Source: JAGPUQ01 sp036677085 (lineage in GTDB: Bacteria > Pseudomonadota > Gammaproteobacteria > Pseudomonadales > Porticoccaceae). From it: 64,000 bases of DNA. Below are positions 16,289 through 24,423 of this stretch, in pieces. The translations under genes and the position numbers were made by a program. The stretch covers positions 7,056-71,055 of the forward strand of contig JAKFFI010000063.1 of NCBI GenBank assembly GCA_036677085.1, given 5' to 3'. Position 1 is the first letter of the stretch, and every line of letters starts with the position of its first letter. The notes under the pieces were generated by a model. The model made no database searches, was not told the origin of the DNA, and worked only from the letters and a program-made list of their open reading frames with translations.

Positions 16289-16801
16289 ATGTCTCCTCGC
16301 CGGCTGAAGGGCTATAGTTGTACCAGCCAATTTCACAGGAAGACGCCAATCACACGCGCTGCACTCAAAGGCCCCTGGAACCAGGCACAGATCGAAGCCT
16401 TCCTGTACAACAGCACGATTCCGCTGCGGCTGTCCTGCATGGGAGGGGATGGTTTTCCGCGCGTCGTCTCCGTCTGGTACGGTTATGACGGACAGAACCT
16501 GCGCTGTGTGTCGCACCGCTCGTCACAGCTGGTGGGTTTGCTGCGACGCAGTGACCGGGTAGGTTTTGAACTGGCGCCGAATGAGCCGCCGTATTACGGC
16601 GTGCGTGGACAGGGCATTGCGACCCTGGATTCCGATGCTGATGGCACGGCGCTTCGCCAGATGCTCGAGCGCTACCTCGGGGGCACGACGTCGAAACTGG
16701 CGAGCTGGTTGCTGTCGCGCGCCGAGGATGAAGTTCTCATCAGTATCGAACCCGTACGGCTGTTCAGCTGGGATTATCGCGAACGCATGCGAAACGGCTG
16801 A
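16289..16801 (+). CDS. Pyridoxamine 5'-phosphate oxidase-like (split-barrel flavin) protein
   Basis: 170 residues. After an untypical N-terminus (MSPRRLKGYSCTSQFH) the fold begins at about 25 with WNQAQIEAFLYNSTIPLRLS, then DGFPRVVSVWYGYDGQNLRC, SSQLVGLLRRSDRVGFELAP and GVRGQGIATLDS. This is the strand order of PNPOx-like split barrels that bind FMN or F420. The true start may be a later non-ATG codon. The function is unknown. It lies between the persulfide dioxygenase and its duplicated tail, so it may belong to an inserted segment. Confidence 0.75.
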   Translation: MSPRRLKGYSCTSQFHRKTPITRAALKGPWNQAQIEAFLYNSTIPLRLSCMGGDGFPRVVSVWYGYDGQNLRCVSHRSSQLVGLLRRSDRVGFELAPNEPPYYGVRGQGIATLDSDADGTALRQMLERYLGGTTSKLASWLLSRAEDEVLISIEPVRLFSWDYRERMRNG

Positions 16802-16930
16802 GACGCTCATCCAGGTGTTGGACGACCTGTGTCAACAGGGTGCGATTCGTCCGGGCTGGGCCATTGATTGCGGGATTTTGATTCATTGCGCCGCGCCGGC
16901 GTACATTGGCCGAGACGGAAAACGAAAGTG

Positions 16931-17833
16931 ATGCGTGTATTGCTGACGGGTGGCACCGGGTTCATCGGTGCGGCGCTGACTGACGCGCTGCTGGCCAGTG
17001 GCAGCGAATTGACTACCCTCAGCCGGTCCACGCAGCGCGACCGACCCCGCTGCCGGTTTATCCGATCCCTTGATCAGATTGCAGCTACCGAACAGTTCGA
17101 TGCGGTCATCAACCTCGCCGGCGCCTCCCTGGCTGCCCGGCGCTGGAGCACTGCCTACAAACGCGAGATCTTCGCCAGCCGCATGGACACTACCCGCCAA
17201 GTGTTCGATCTGCTGGCGCGTCTCCAGCACCGGCCCGCAGTCCTGTTGAGTGCCAGCGCCATCGGTTACTACGGGCATCACGGCGATGAGCGCTTGACGG
17301 AATCGTCTGCCACCACGCCCGGCTTTGCGCAAAGGCTCTGTAGTGACTGGGAGTCGCTGGCGCTGCAGGCGCAGCAGTTCGGCGTGCGGGTCTGCCTGTT
17401 GCGCCTGGGTGTCGTACTGGACACTGGTGGCGGCGCACTGACAAAGATGGCGCAATCCTTTCGCTTCGGTGTCGCCAGCTGGCTGGGCAGCGGCCACCAG
17501 TGGTTGAGCTGGGTGCACCGACAGGATGTCATCCGTGCAATACAGTTTTTGCTGGAGCGGGACGACCTACAGGGCCCTGTCAATATTACAAGTCCCCGGC
17601 CAGTGACCGGGCGCGACTTTGCCACGGCGCTGGCGGTGCATTTTCGTACGTTCATTCGAGCAGGCGTGCCGGCGCCGGTGATCCGCGTGCTGGTGGGTGA
17701 GATGGCGGAGGAGCTGCTGCTGAACGGCCAGCGCGTGTTACCTGAGCGGCTGCAGACGGCGGGCTTCACTTTCGCGTACCCCGACCTCGCATCAGCATTG
17801 GCGGCGATTTACGTCGCAAATCCGTCACGATGA
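16931..17833 (+). CDS. NAD-dependent epimerase, TIGR01777 (YfcH/SulA-like) family
   Basis: 300 residues starting MRVLLTGGTGFIGAALTDAL. The Rossmann glycine motif GGTGFIG is at the N-terminus; FDAVINLAGASLAARRWSTA, LLSASAIGYYG (catalytic YxxxK region altered), CLLRLGVVLDTGGGALTKM, GSGHQWLSWVHRQDV and QRVLPERLQTAGFTFAYPDL are characteristic of this family of extended SDR proteins. The substrate is unknown. I chose the ATG at 16931 because homology begins there; the frame is open further upstream. It lies inside the segment bounded by the persulfide dioxygenase and its tail copy. Confidence 0.9.
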   Translation: MRVLLTGGTGFIGAALTDALLASGSELTTLSRSTQRDRPRCRFIRSLDQIAATEQFDAVINLAGASLAARRWSTAYKREIFASRMDTTRQVFDLLARLQHRPAVLLSASAIGYYGHHGDERLTESSATTPGFAQRLCSDWESLALQAQQFGVRVCLLRLGVVLDTGGGALTKMAQSFRFGVASWLGSGHQWLSWVHRQDVIRAIQFLLERDDLQGPVNITSPRPVTGRDFATALAVHFRTFIRAGVPAPVIRVLVGEMAEELLLNGQRVLPERLQTAGFTFAYPDLASALAAIYVANPSR

Positions 17834-17892
17834 TGGCGAGAATAGATAAGTGCCTGTCTGCACAGCAAGACATCCGCCAGCCGTCATAGGAA

Positions 17893-18009
17893 GCGCAAGC
17901 TGCCGTCCTTTTGCAACGCGCCGGTATTGAGCACGTCGCCAATCTCACCGGCGGCATGTTGCGCTGGCGCGCCGGTGGCCACAAGGTGATGGGAGGAGTC
18001 AGCGGCTGA
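17893..18009 (+). pseudogene. Duplicated C-terminus of the persulfide dioxygenase-rhodanese gene
   Basis: 39 codons (AQAAVLLQRAGIEHVANL through GGVSG and TGA) align without gaps to 16027-16143. By my count 22 of 117 bases differ but only 5 of 38 residues, and most changes are synonymous. The copy therefore diverged while under protein-level selection, which points to import from a homologous functional gene and not local duplication followed by decay. It has no start and no upstream rhodanese or MBL sequence. Confidence 0.85.
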
Positions 18010-18030
18010 AGGGCGCGCGCCGCACGCCCT

Positions 18031-18095
18031 CATTTCAGCAGCACCACTTCAATTTGAAAAGCGGGGCCACTTTATTTGAAGAGCGGCGCCACTTC
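18031..18095 (-). repeat. Threefold imperfect reiteration of the 3' end of the LLM gene at 18072
   Basis: Read on the minus strand, the gene ends GAAGTGGCGCCGCTCTTCAA ATAA. This is followed by AAGTGGCCCCGCTTTTCAAA TTG and then AAGTGGTGCTGCTGAAATG. The units are about 22, 22 and 19 bases long. The first contains the stop codon; the others are non-coding. Confidence 0.75.
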
Positions 18096-19139
18096 CGTCA
18101 TCAACGCCTGCTTGGATTCCCGCCAGGCCGTCAGGTGATCGAGGTGGTCGTAAGCCATGGTCAACAAACAGCCAAAGCCACCCGAATCCTGCTGCAAACG
18201 CGCCAGCTTGTCGGCCACCGTCGCCGGTGAACCCACCAGCCAGTTGTGATCGGCGAGATATTCGACGGTGACATCGGCATCCGTGACATCCGGTTGGTGC
18301 TTCATTACGCCGGTCATGCCGAACTGTTTGAACAGCGGCAGCAGATACTCCCGCCAGACCCGCCCGATGGGTCCGTCGAGCGCCAGCCGTCGCGCCTCGC
18401 GGTCGGTCTCGGCCACGAACAGATCGCGGCCTAGGCGCCAGTCCGAACGCTTGGCCGTCCGGCCGGCCGCCTCAGCGGCGTCCTCGACGATGCGCCAGTT
18501 GTCGCGCAGATAGCCGTCGCCAAGACCAATGCACGCGGGCAGGTAACCGCCAGCGCCGGCGAGTTTCAGTGACGAGGATCCCGGGCTAAGGGCAGTGATC
18601 GCGATCGGCGGATGGGGTTTCTGGTAGGGCTGTAAGTGAAACCGGGTCGGTGGTTCGTCCGCCGGTCGCCGCGCGGTCCAGAATTCACCGCGATGCTCGA
18701 AGGGTCCGTCGCTGGTCCAGAAGCGCACCATGATGTCGAGGGCTTCGGCCATCATGCGGCGGTTCTGCCCCGCCATCGCGTCCACATCGAACATGGCCCA
18801 GTCGCCCGGAAAGCCGCCCGCGCCAACACCGACGATCAAGCGACCCTGCGCCATGTGATCGAGATAGGCGATGCGCTGCGCCAGTTCAGCGGGATGGTGA
18901 TAGGGCAACAAAAACGCGCCACTGGCGAAGGTGATCCGTTCGGTGCGATCGATAGCCTGCGCAATCAGCAGATCGGGCGACGGGCAGGGCTCCCAGGGTG
19001 TTGTGTAGTGCTCGCCGATCCAGACTTCGTCAAAGCCGGTGCGGTCGAGAAAACCGATGTAGTCGAGGTTGTGGCGATGCCCGGCACCGATCCCGCGTTC
19101 GGGCGGATTGTTGGGCATCATGAAGGCGCCGAATTTCAT
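18072..19139 (-). CDS. LLM-class flavin-dependent oxidoreductase
   Basis: 355 residues from ATG 19139 (MKFGAFMMPNNPPERG), which has an excellent ribosome-binding site (AAGGAGAAC). Barrel signatures: NLDYIGFLDRTGFDEVWIGE, HYTTPWEPCPSPDLLIAQ, RITFASGAFLLPYHHPAEL, AQRIAYLDHMAQGRLIVGVG and GAGGFPGDWAMF. This set is typical of luciferase-like monooxygenases of about 350-380 residues. The substrate is unknown. Codons upstream of 19139 are open but not homologous. Its 3' end is reiterated (18031-18095) and the gene abuts the rhodanese tail copy. Confidence 0.88.
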   Translation of the reverse strand: MKFGAFMMPNNPPERGIGAGHRHNLDYIGFLDRTGFDEVWIGEHYTTPWEPCPSPDLLIAQAIDRTERITFASGAFLLPYHHPAELAQRIAYLDHMAQGRLIVGVGAGGFPGDWAMFDVDAMAGQNRRMMAEALDIMVRFWTSDGPFEHRGEFWTARRPADEPPTRFHLQPYQKPHPPIAITALSPGSSSLKLAGAGGYLPACIGLGDGYLRDNWRIVEDAAEAAGRTAKRSDWRLGRDLFVAETDREARRLALDGPIGRVWREYLLPLFKQFGMTGVMKHQPDVTDADVTVEYLADHNWLVGSPATVADKLARLQQDSGGFGCLLTMAYDHLDHLTAWRESKQALMTEVAPLFK

Positions 19140-19301
19140 TTTTGTTCTCCTTATTTTTAGCGAATTTTTTAGCCCATTTTCCGGGCGTTTTCCCGATGGC
19201 TGCCCCGTCGCGCCGAACGCCAAACGTCCGCTTCAAAGCGGTAGCTTGCCCGCAGTCAGAATTGAACGCCACCGCTAAAACCACCCCGCCAAAATACGGC
19301 C

Positions 19302-19329
19302 AATAAAAAGGCCCGCCGAAGCGAGCCTT
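19302..19329 (-). terminator. Rho-independent terminator of the acyl-CoA dehydrogenase at 19353
   Basis: On the minus strand AAGGCTCGC, tetraloop TTCG, GCGGGCCTT, then TTTATT. A nine-pair stem with one G-T pair, a stable tetraloop and a T-tract starts 24 bases past the stop. Textbook form. Confidence 0.88.
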
Positions 19330-19352
19330 GCGAACCAGATACCGATTGCGGT

Positions 19353-20555
<1,203 letters not shown>

Positions 20556-20715
20556 GGGGGCTCCTGATTGCCTGTCGATGGGTCCGACGGCGGCTCGGTT
20601 CCGGCCGGTCAGCCGGGGGCCGCACGCCAAATTGTCGGCGTCAAAATAATGGGTGCTCCATCATAACCCAAGCCGGCGGGCAGGCGAGCGCCGCCAACAC
20701 CGCAATAGACCGCAA

Positions 20716-20744
20716 TTGACGTGCCGCAAGCGGCACAGTAGCTT
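20716..20744 (+). promoter_or_regulatory. Candidate promoter with palindromic operator in the spacer
   Basis: TTGACG (20716-20721), a 17-base spacer and TAGCTT (20739-20744) lie upstream of the CoA-transferase. The perfect inverted repeat GTGCCGC-AA-GCGGCAC (20721-20736) fills the spacer, the classic place for a repressor site. The start would be near 20752, a 50-base leader. Confidence 0.5.
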
Positions 20745-20801
20745 GCAGGTCAAACCGGGCCAATGCCCGCACAATAATTTCAAACCCAGGGGTTAAACAT
20801 C

Positions 20802-22028
20802 GTGAAACGCAAGCAGATTCTGGAAGGCATCAAGGTGCTGGATTTCACCCAGCATGTCGCGGGCCCGTCCTGCACCCGCATGATGGCGGAGATGGGCGCC
20901 GAGATCATCAAGGTGGAACTGGCACCCACCGGCGACCAGGTTCGCTATCTGGGCTATCTGAAGGGCGGGCGCAGCATCTATTTTCTGCAGCAGAACCGCG
21001 GCAAGCAGAGCCTCTGTCTGGATCCCAAGACCGAGGGCGGACGGGAGATCCTCCACAAGCTGATCAAGCAGGTGGATGTGTTGATCGAGAATTTCGCGCC
21101 GGGCGCCATCGCACGACTGGGCTGCGGCTGGGAGGTGGCGAGCCAGCTCAACCCCGAACTCATCATGTGCTCGATCTCCACCTTCGGCCAGAGCGGCCCG
21201 CTCGCCGACCTGCCCGGCTACGACTACATCGGCCAGGCCTATGCCGGAATCAGCAGCCTGATCGGCGAAGAGGATCGAGGCCCCAGCCTGCCCGGCGCCG
21301 CGCTCGGCGACACCATGACCGGCGCCCATGCCCTGGCGGCGATCAACGGCGCGCTGTTCAACCGCGCCATGGGTGGCGGCGGCGACTACCTGGACATCAC
21401 TCTGCTCGACAGCTATTTCCACTGTCACGAGATGTCGGTGGGCGTCTACAGCGCCAGTAACGGCAAGGTGGCACCGCGCCGCAGCGGCTCGCACCAGCGC
21501 ATCCTCTGCCCCACCGGCGCCTTCAAGGGCCGCGACGGCTACATCATGATCGTCGCCACCCCGCAGCAGTGGCCGGCGTTCTGCAAGGCCATCGAGATGC
21601 CGGAACTGATGGAGGACGCCCGCTTCGCACACATCAACGACCGCATCCGCAACCGCTTCGAGCTGATCGCCATCATCGAGGACTGGCTCCAGCGCCAGGA
21701 CAGCGACGCCGCTTCGATCAAGAAGCTGGAGGCGGCCCGCATCCCGGTGGCGCCGGTGCTGTCGGTGCCCGAAGCCATGGCGCACCCGCATCTGGTGGCC
21801 CGCGGCACAGTGCGCACGGTCACTCAGCGCGGCGCCGGCACCTTCCAGATGCCCGGCATGCCGCTGCGCTTCAAGAACCATCCCGGCATCGAGGAACTGG
21901 AAACGCCCTATCGGGGCGAGCACAACGGCGCGATTCTGCAGAAGTACCTGGGGCTTTCAGAACAGGAAGTGACGCGAATGCATGCCGAAGGTGTACTGCT
22001 GCGGGAAGATATTCCTGCGCCCGGTTGA
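20802..22028 (+). CDS. CaiB/BaiF family (class III) CoA-transferase
   Basis: 408 residues with a GTG start preceded by CCAGGGG. Members move CoA from one carboxylate to another. Seen: LEGIKVLDFTQHVAGPSC, MMAEMGAEIIKVELAPTGDQ, FLQQNRGKQSLCLDPKTEGG, DVLIENFAPGAIARLG (with the usual Asn-Phe), then PGYDYIGQAYAGISSLIGE carrying the conserved catalytic Asp region. The length is normal. No partner thioester enzyme is on the same strand; the divergent acyl-CoA dehydrogenase is the likely pathway neighbour. Confidence 0.93.
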   Translation: MKRKQILEGIKVLDFTQHVAGPSCTRMMAEMGAEIIKVELAPTGDQVRYLGYLKGGRSIYFLQQNRGKQSLCLDPKTEGGREILHKLIKQVDVLIENFAPGAIARLGCGWEVASQLNPELIMCSISTFGQSGPLADLPGYDYIGQAYAGISSLIGEEDRGPSLPGAALGDTMTGAHALAAINGALFNRAMGGGGDYLDITLLDSYFHCHEMSVGVYSASNGKVAPRRSGSHQRILCPTGAFKGRDGYIMIVATPQQWPAFCKAIEMPELMEDARFAHINDRIRNRFELIAIIEDWLQRQDSDAASIKKLEAARIPVAPVLSVPEAMAHPHLVARGTVRTVTQRGAGTFQMPGMPLRFKNHPGIEELETPYRGEHNGAILQKYLGLSEQEVTRMHAEGVLLREDIPAPG

Positions 22029-22093
22029 GCGGAACCCGGTCTTTCAGGGATGCCCCGAACCGGACGGGGACGGACTTCCCCTTGTCCTGCGGA

Positions 22094-22192
22094 TCGCCCG
22101 CGTTGCGGGCGCTCTCTCAATTGCGCGGATTCCGATTTGCCTCTCAAATGCCCCCCCTGACGGGGCTTTCATTTGGCGGTGAGGGAGGGATT
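22094..22192 (-). repeat. Copy of the tRNA-Ser 3' end, terminator and flank
   Basis: The block shares TCGCCCGCGTTGCGGGCGCT plus CTCTC (copies at 22094 and 22222), TTTGCCTC(T/C)CAAAT, a CCCC-CTGAC-GGGG hairpin with CTTT, and TTTGGCGGTGAGGGAGGGAT plus T with the authentic flank at 22222-22352. The last 19 bases (22174-22192) equal the 3'-terminal 19 bases of tRNA-Ser (22334-22352), CCA included. It is shorter than the authentic flank by several indels. Confidence 0.8.
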
Positions 22193-22303
22193 ACTCGGGC
22201 TTCGCCCCTCGCCCTTTCGGGTCGCCCGCGTTGCGGGCGCTCTCTCCGCCCACTCCGTGGGCTCCGAGTCGAACCCGGGCTCTCATCCCTTTTGCCTCCC
22301 AAA

Positions 22304-22331
22304 TAAAAAACCCCCTGACGGGGGCTTTTTA
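22304..22331. terminator. Bidirectional terminator downstream of tRNA-Ser
   Basis: An A-run, CCCCC, TGAC, GGGGG, C, TTTTT. It has a strong stem with T-tracts on both strands and lies directly beyond the tRNA 3' end on the minus strand. A weaker copy lies at 22151-22170. Confidence 0.85.
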
Positions 22332-22333
22332 TT

Positions 22334-22423
22334 TGGCGGTGAGGGAGGGATTCGAACCCTCGATACCGGTAAAGGTATACTCCCTTAGCAGGGGAGCGCC
22401 TTCAGCCACTCGGCCACCTCACC
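22334..22423 (-). tRNA. tRNA-Ser (anticodon GCT)
   Basis: 90 bases with encoded CCA. On the minus strand it begins GGTGAGGTGGCCGAGTGGCT; the anticodon loop reads CTGCTAA with GCT; the long variable arm of a class II tRNA and GGGTTCGAATCCC follow, and it closes with CTCACCGCCA. It lies downstream of csrA, as in many gammaproteobacteria. Confidence 0.96.
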
Positions 22424-22668
22424 ATAAACTGATTCACGCAACCGATTCACACAACCATAGTCCGGCCCGAGGAACTCGACATGGAGCTCGAAAGAGCGCC
22501 GGCACCGGATACCCGCAGGTTCCCGGTTGCGGGACGGTGCGTGCCGTTCTCAAGATTGCGTTGTTCTCAAGATTGCGGCCCGCTCCCTGACCGGCGAGCG
22601 GGCCGCGATGTTAACACGGCGATCAGTGCTGCCAAAGTGACAACGGCAGCAAATGAGCCTCAGCGAAT

Positions 22669-22857
22669 TTAGTTGCTGCCCGCGGCCGCCTGATGTTCCT
22701 GCTGAATGCGCTCGTAGATTTCTTCCCTGTGAACCGGCAGGTCGCGTGGCGCATTGACGCCCAGCCGAACCTGGTTGCCTTTCACGCCCAACACGGTGAC
22801 GGTAACGTCATCTCCGATGACGATGGTCTCCCCGACCCTTCGGGTAAGTATCAGCAT
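22669..22857 (-). CDS. csrA: Carbon storage regulator CsrA (RsmA)
   Basis: 62 residues starting MLILTRRVGETIVIGDDVTV; the ribosome-binding site is ATGGAGGC. The protein dimerises and binds GGA in hairpin loops of mRNA leaders to block translation. Strand 1 (LILTRRVGETI), VTVTVLGVKGNQVRLGVNAP and the VHREEIYERIQQE helix with the RNA-contacting Arg-Glu-Glu are intact. The lysC-csrA-tRNA-Ser order matches other gammaproteobacteria. GacA, which indirectly controls Csr activity through small RNAs, is encoded at 32927-33607. Confidence 0.97.
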   Translation of the reverse strand: MLILTRRVGETIVIGDDVTVTVLGVKGNQVRLGVNAPRDLPVHREEIYERIQQEHQAAAGSN

Positions 22858-23114
22858 TGCTGCCTCCATTTCTCCATGATGCCAAGTACAAAAACGTCCA
22901 CAAAACAATATGTTGAGGACGTTTCGTTGCGTCGTTAGTTATTATCGTGCCCGGCGGCACAGCCGCACCGCTCGCTGTGTCACACAACCTTAGTCTAACA
23001 GAGGCCCTGGAAAGTTTCCCAAAAGCTAATATTCCGGCTTTGGCAGCGCCCGGCAGCGTCCGCGATCCACCGCAGCTACCGGGAGGAGATGACCGCAAAC
23101 CGCTGCGGCCCTGA
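22858..23114. other. csrA upstream region
   Basis: 257 bases between lysC and csrA. A GATAATAAC -10-like stretch on the minus strand near 22936 has no matching -35, so csrA may use another sigma factor. I see no gene here. Confidence 0.35.
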
Positions 23115-24338
23115 TCAAACCACCGCGTCGAGCTCGAATTCCGTGTGCAGGGCCCGTACCCCGAGCTCGAGATATTTCTCGTCCACCACCACCGTGATCT
23201 TGATCTCGGAGGTGCTGATCATCTGGATGTTGATATTGTGCTCGGCGAGCGCCCGGAACATGCGCGCCGCCACCCCCGCATGGGAACGCATGCCGACACC
23301 CACCAGCGACAGCTTGGCAATGCGGTCATCCGTGGTAATCGAAGTCGCCCCGAGGCTCTCCTGCAAACGCTCCAGAATGCGTTGCGCCTTTTTCATTTCG
23401 TTGCGGTGAACCGTGAACGTCAGCGAGGTCGTGCCGTCCTGCGCCACATTCTGGACAATCACATCGACTTCGATATTGGCCTCACTGATCGGCCCCAGAA
23501 TCCGGTAAGCGACGCCGGGTACATCCGGCACTCCCGATACGGTGAGTTTGGCTTCGTCGCGATTGAAGGCGATGCCGGATACCAGGGGTTTTTCCATATC
23601 GTCCTCGTCGTCTAGGGTGATCAGGGTACCCGGCCCTTCGGTAAAGCTCGACAGCACGCGCAGCGGCACCTGGTATTTGCCGGCGAACTCCACCGCGCGA
23701 ATCTGCAGCACCTTGGAGCCTTGGCTGGCCATTTCCAGCATTTCTTCGAAGGTGATGCGATCCAACCGGCGCGCACTGCTCACCACCCGCGGGTCGGTGG
23801 TGTAGACACCATCCACATCCGTGTAAATCTGGCATTCGTCCGCCTTCAGGGCAGCGGCAAGCGCAACGCCAGTGGTGTCCGAACCGCCACGACCCAGGGT
23901 GGTGATATTGCCCTCGCCATCGACGCCCTGAAATCCGGCCACCACCACCATGCGCCCGGCGGCGAGATCGGCGCGCATCCGCTCCACGTCGATCGCCTCG
24001 ATCCGCGCCTTGGTGTGGGCGCTGTCGGTGAGGATGCGGATCTGGCTGCCGGTGTAGGAGCGAGCATCACAGCCCAGCTCTTCGAGCGCCATGGCCAGCA
24101 GCGCGATCGTCACCTGCTCGCCGGTGGAGACCAGCACATCGAGTTCACGGGGTGACGGCATTTCGGAGATTTCGTGAGCCAGCGCAATCAGCCGATTGGT
24201 CTCGCCGCTCATGGCCGAGACCACGACCACGAGATCCTCGCCACGCGCGCGCGCCGCCGCGACCTTGTGGGCCACGGCGCGGATGCGCTCGATCGTGCCG
24301 ACGGAAGTGCCGCCGTATTTCTGAACGATAAGACTCAT
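23115..24338 (-). CDS. lysC: Aspartate kinase
   Basis: 407 residues starting MSLIVQKYGGTSVGTIERIR. It phosphorylates aspartate, the first step to lysine, threonine, methionine and diaminopimelate. Seen: the KYGGTSVG nucleotide motif, VVVSAMSGETNRLI, TTLGRGGSDTTGVALAAALK and DVDGVYTTDPRVV. Two C-terminal ACT domains (about 270-407) include VSGVPDVPGVAYRILGPISE and VGVGMRSHAGVAARMFRAL, so allosteric feedback by amino acids is expected. It lies between alaS and csrA on the same strand, as in pseudomonads. Confidence 0.97.
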   Translation of the reverse strand: MSLIVQKYGGTSVGTIERIRAVAHKVAAARARGEDLVVVVSAMSGETNRLIALAHEISEMPSPRELDVLVSTGEQVTIALLAMALEELGCDARSYTGSQIRILTDSAHTKARIEAIDVERMRADLAAGRMVVVAGFQGVDGEGNITTLGRGGSDTTGVALAAALKADECQIYTDVDGVYTTDPRVVSSARRLDRITFEEMLEMASQGSKVLQIRAVEFAGKYQVPLRVLSSFTEGPGTLITLDDEDDMEKPLVSGIAFNRDEAKLTVSGVPDVPGVAYRILGPISEANIEVDVIVQNVAQDGTTSLTFTVHRNEMKKAQRILERLQESLGATSITTDDRIAKLSLVGVGMRSHAGVAARMFRALAEHNINIQMISTSEIKITVVVDEKYLELGVRALHTEFELDAVV

Positions 24339-24423
24339 GGCTGTCTTCTGATGGGGCCTTCCCCGGAAGCGGCGCGGGAATCTATCACCAACGCCGGCGA
24401 AACAGAATAGGTACGGAAGTAGA

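Larger units (their letters stand above)
22029..22333. other. Region between the CoA-transferase and tRNA-Ser: duplicated tRNA flank
   Basis: 305 bases without a gene. It consists largely of two related blocks, 22094-22192 and 22222-22352, described separately. Open frames crossing it carry no protein signal. Confidence 0.6.

Noticed and set aside
22231..22590. 119-codon frame across tRNA-Ser
   Set aside because: Overlaps the tRNA and repeats; no coding character.
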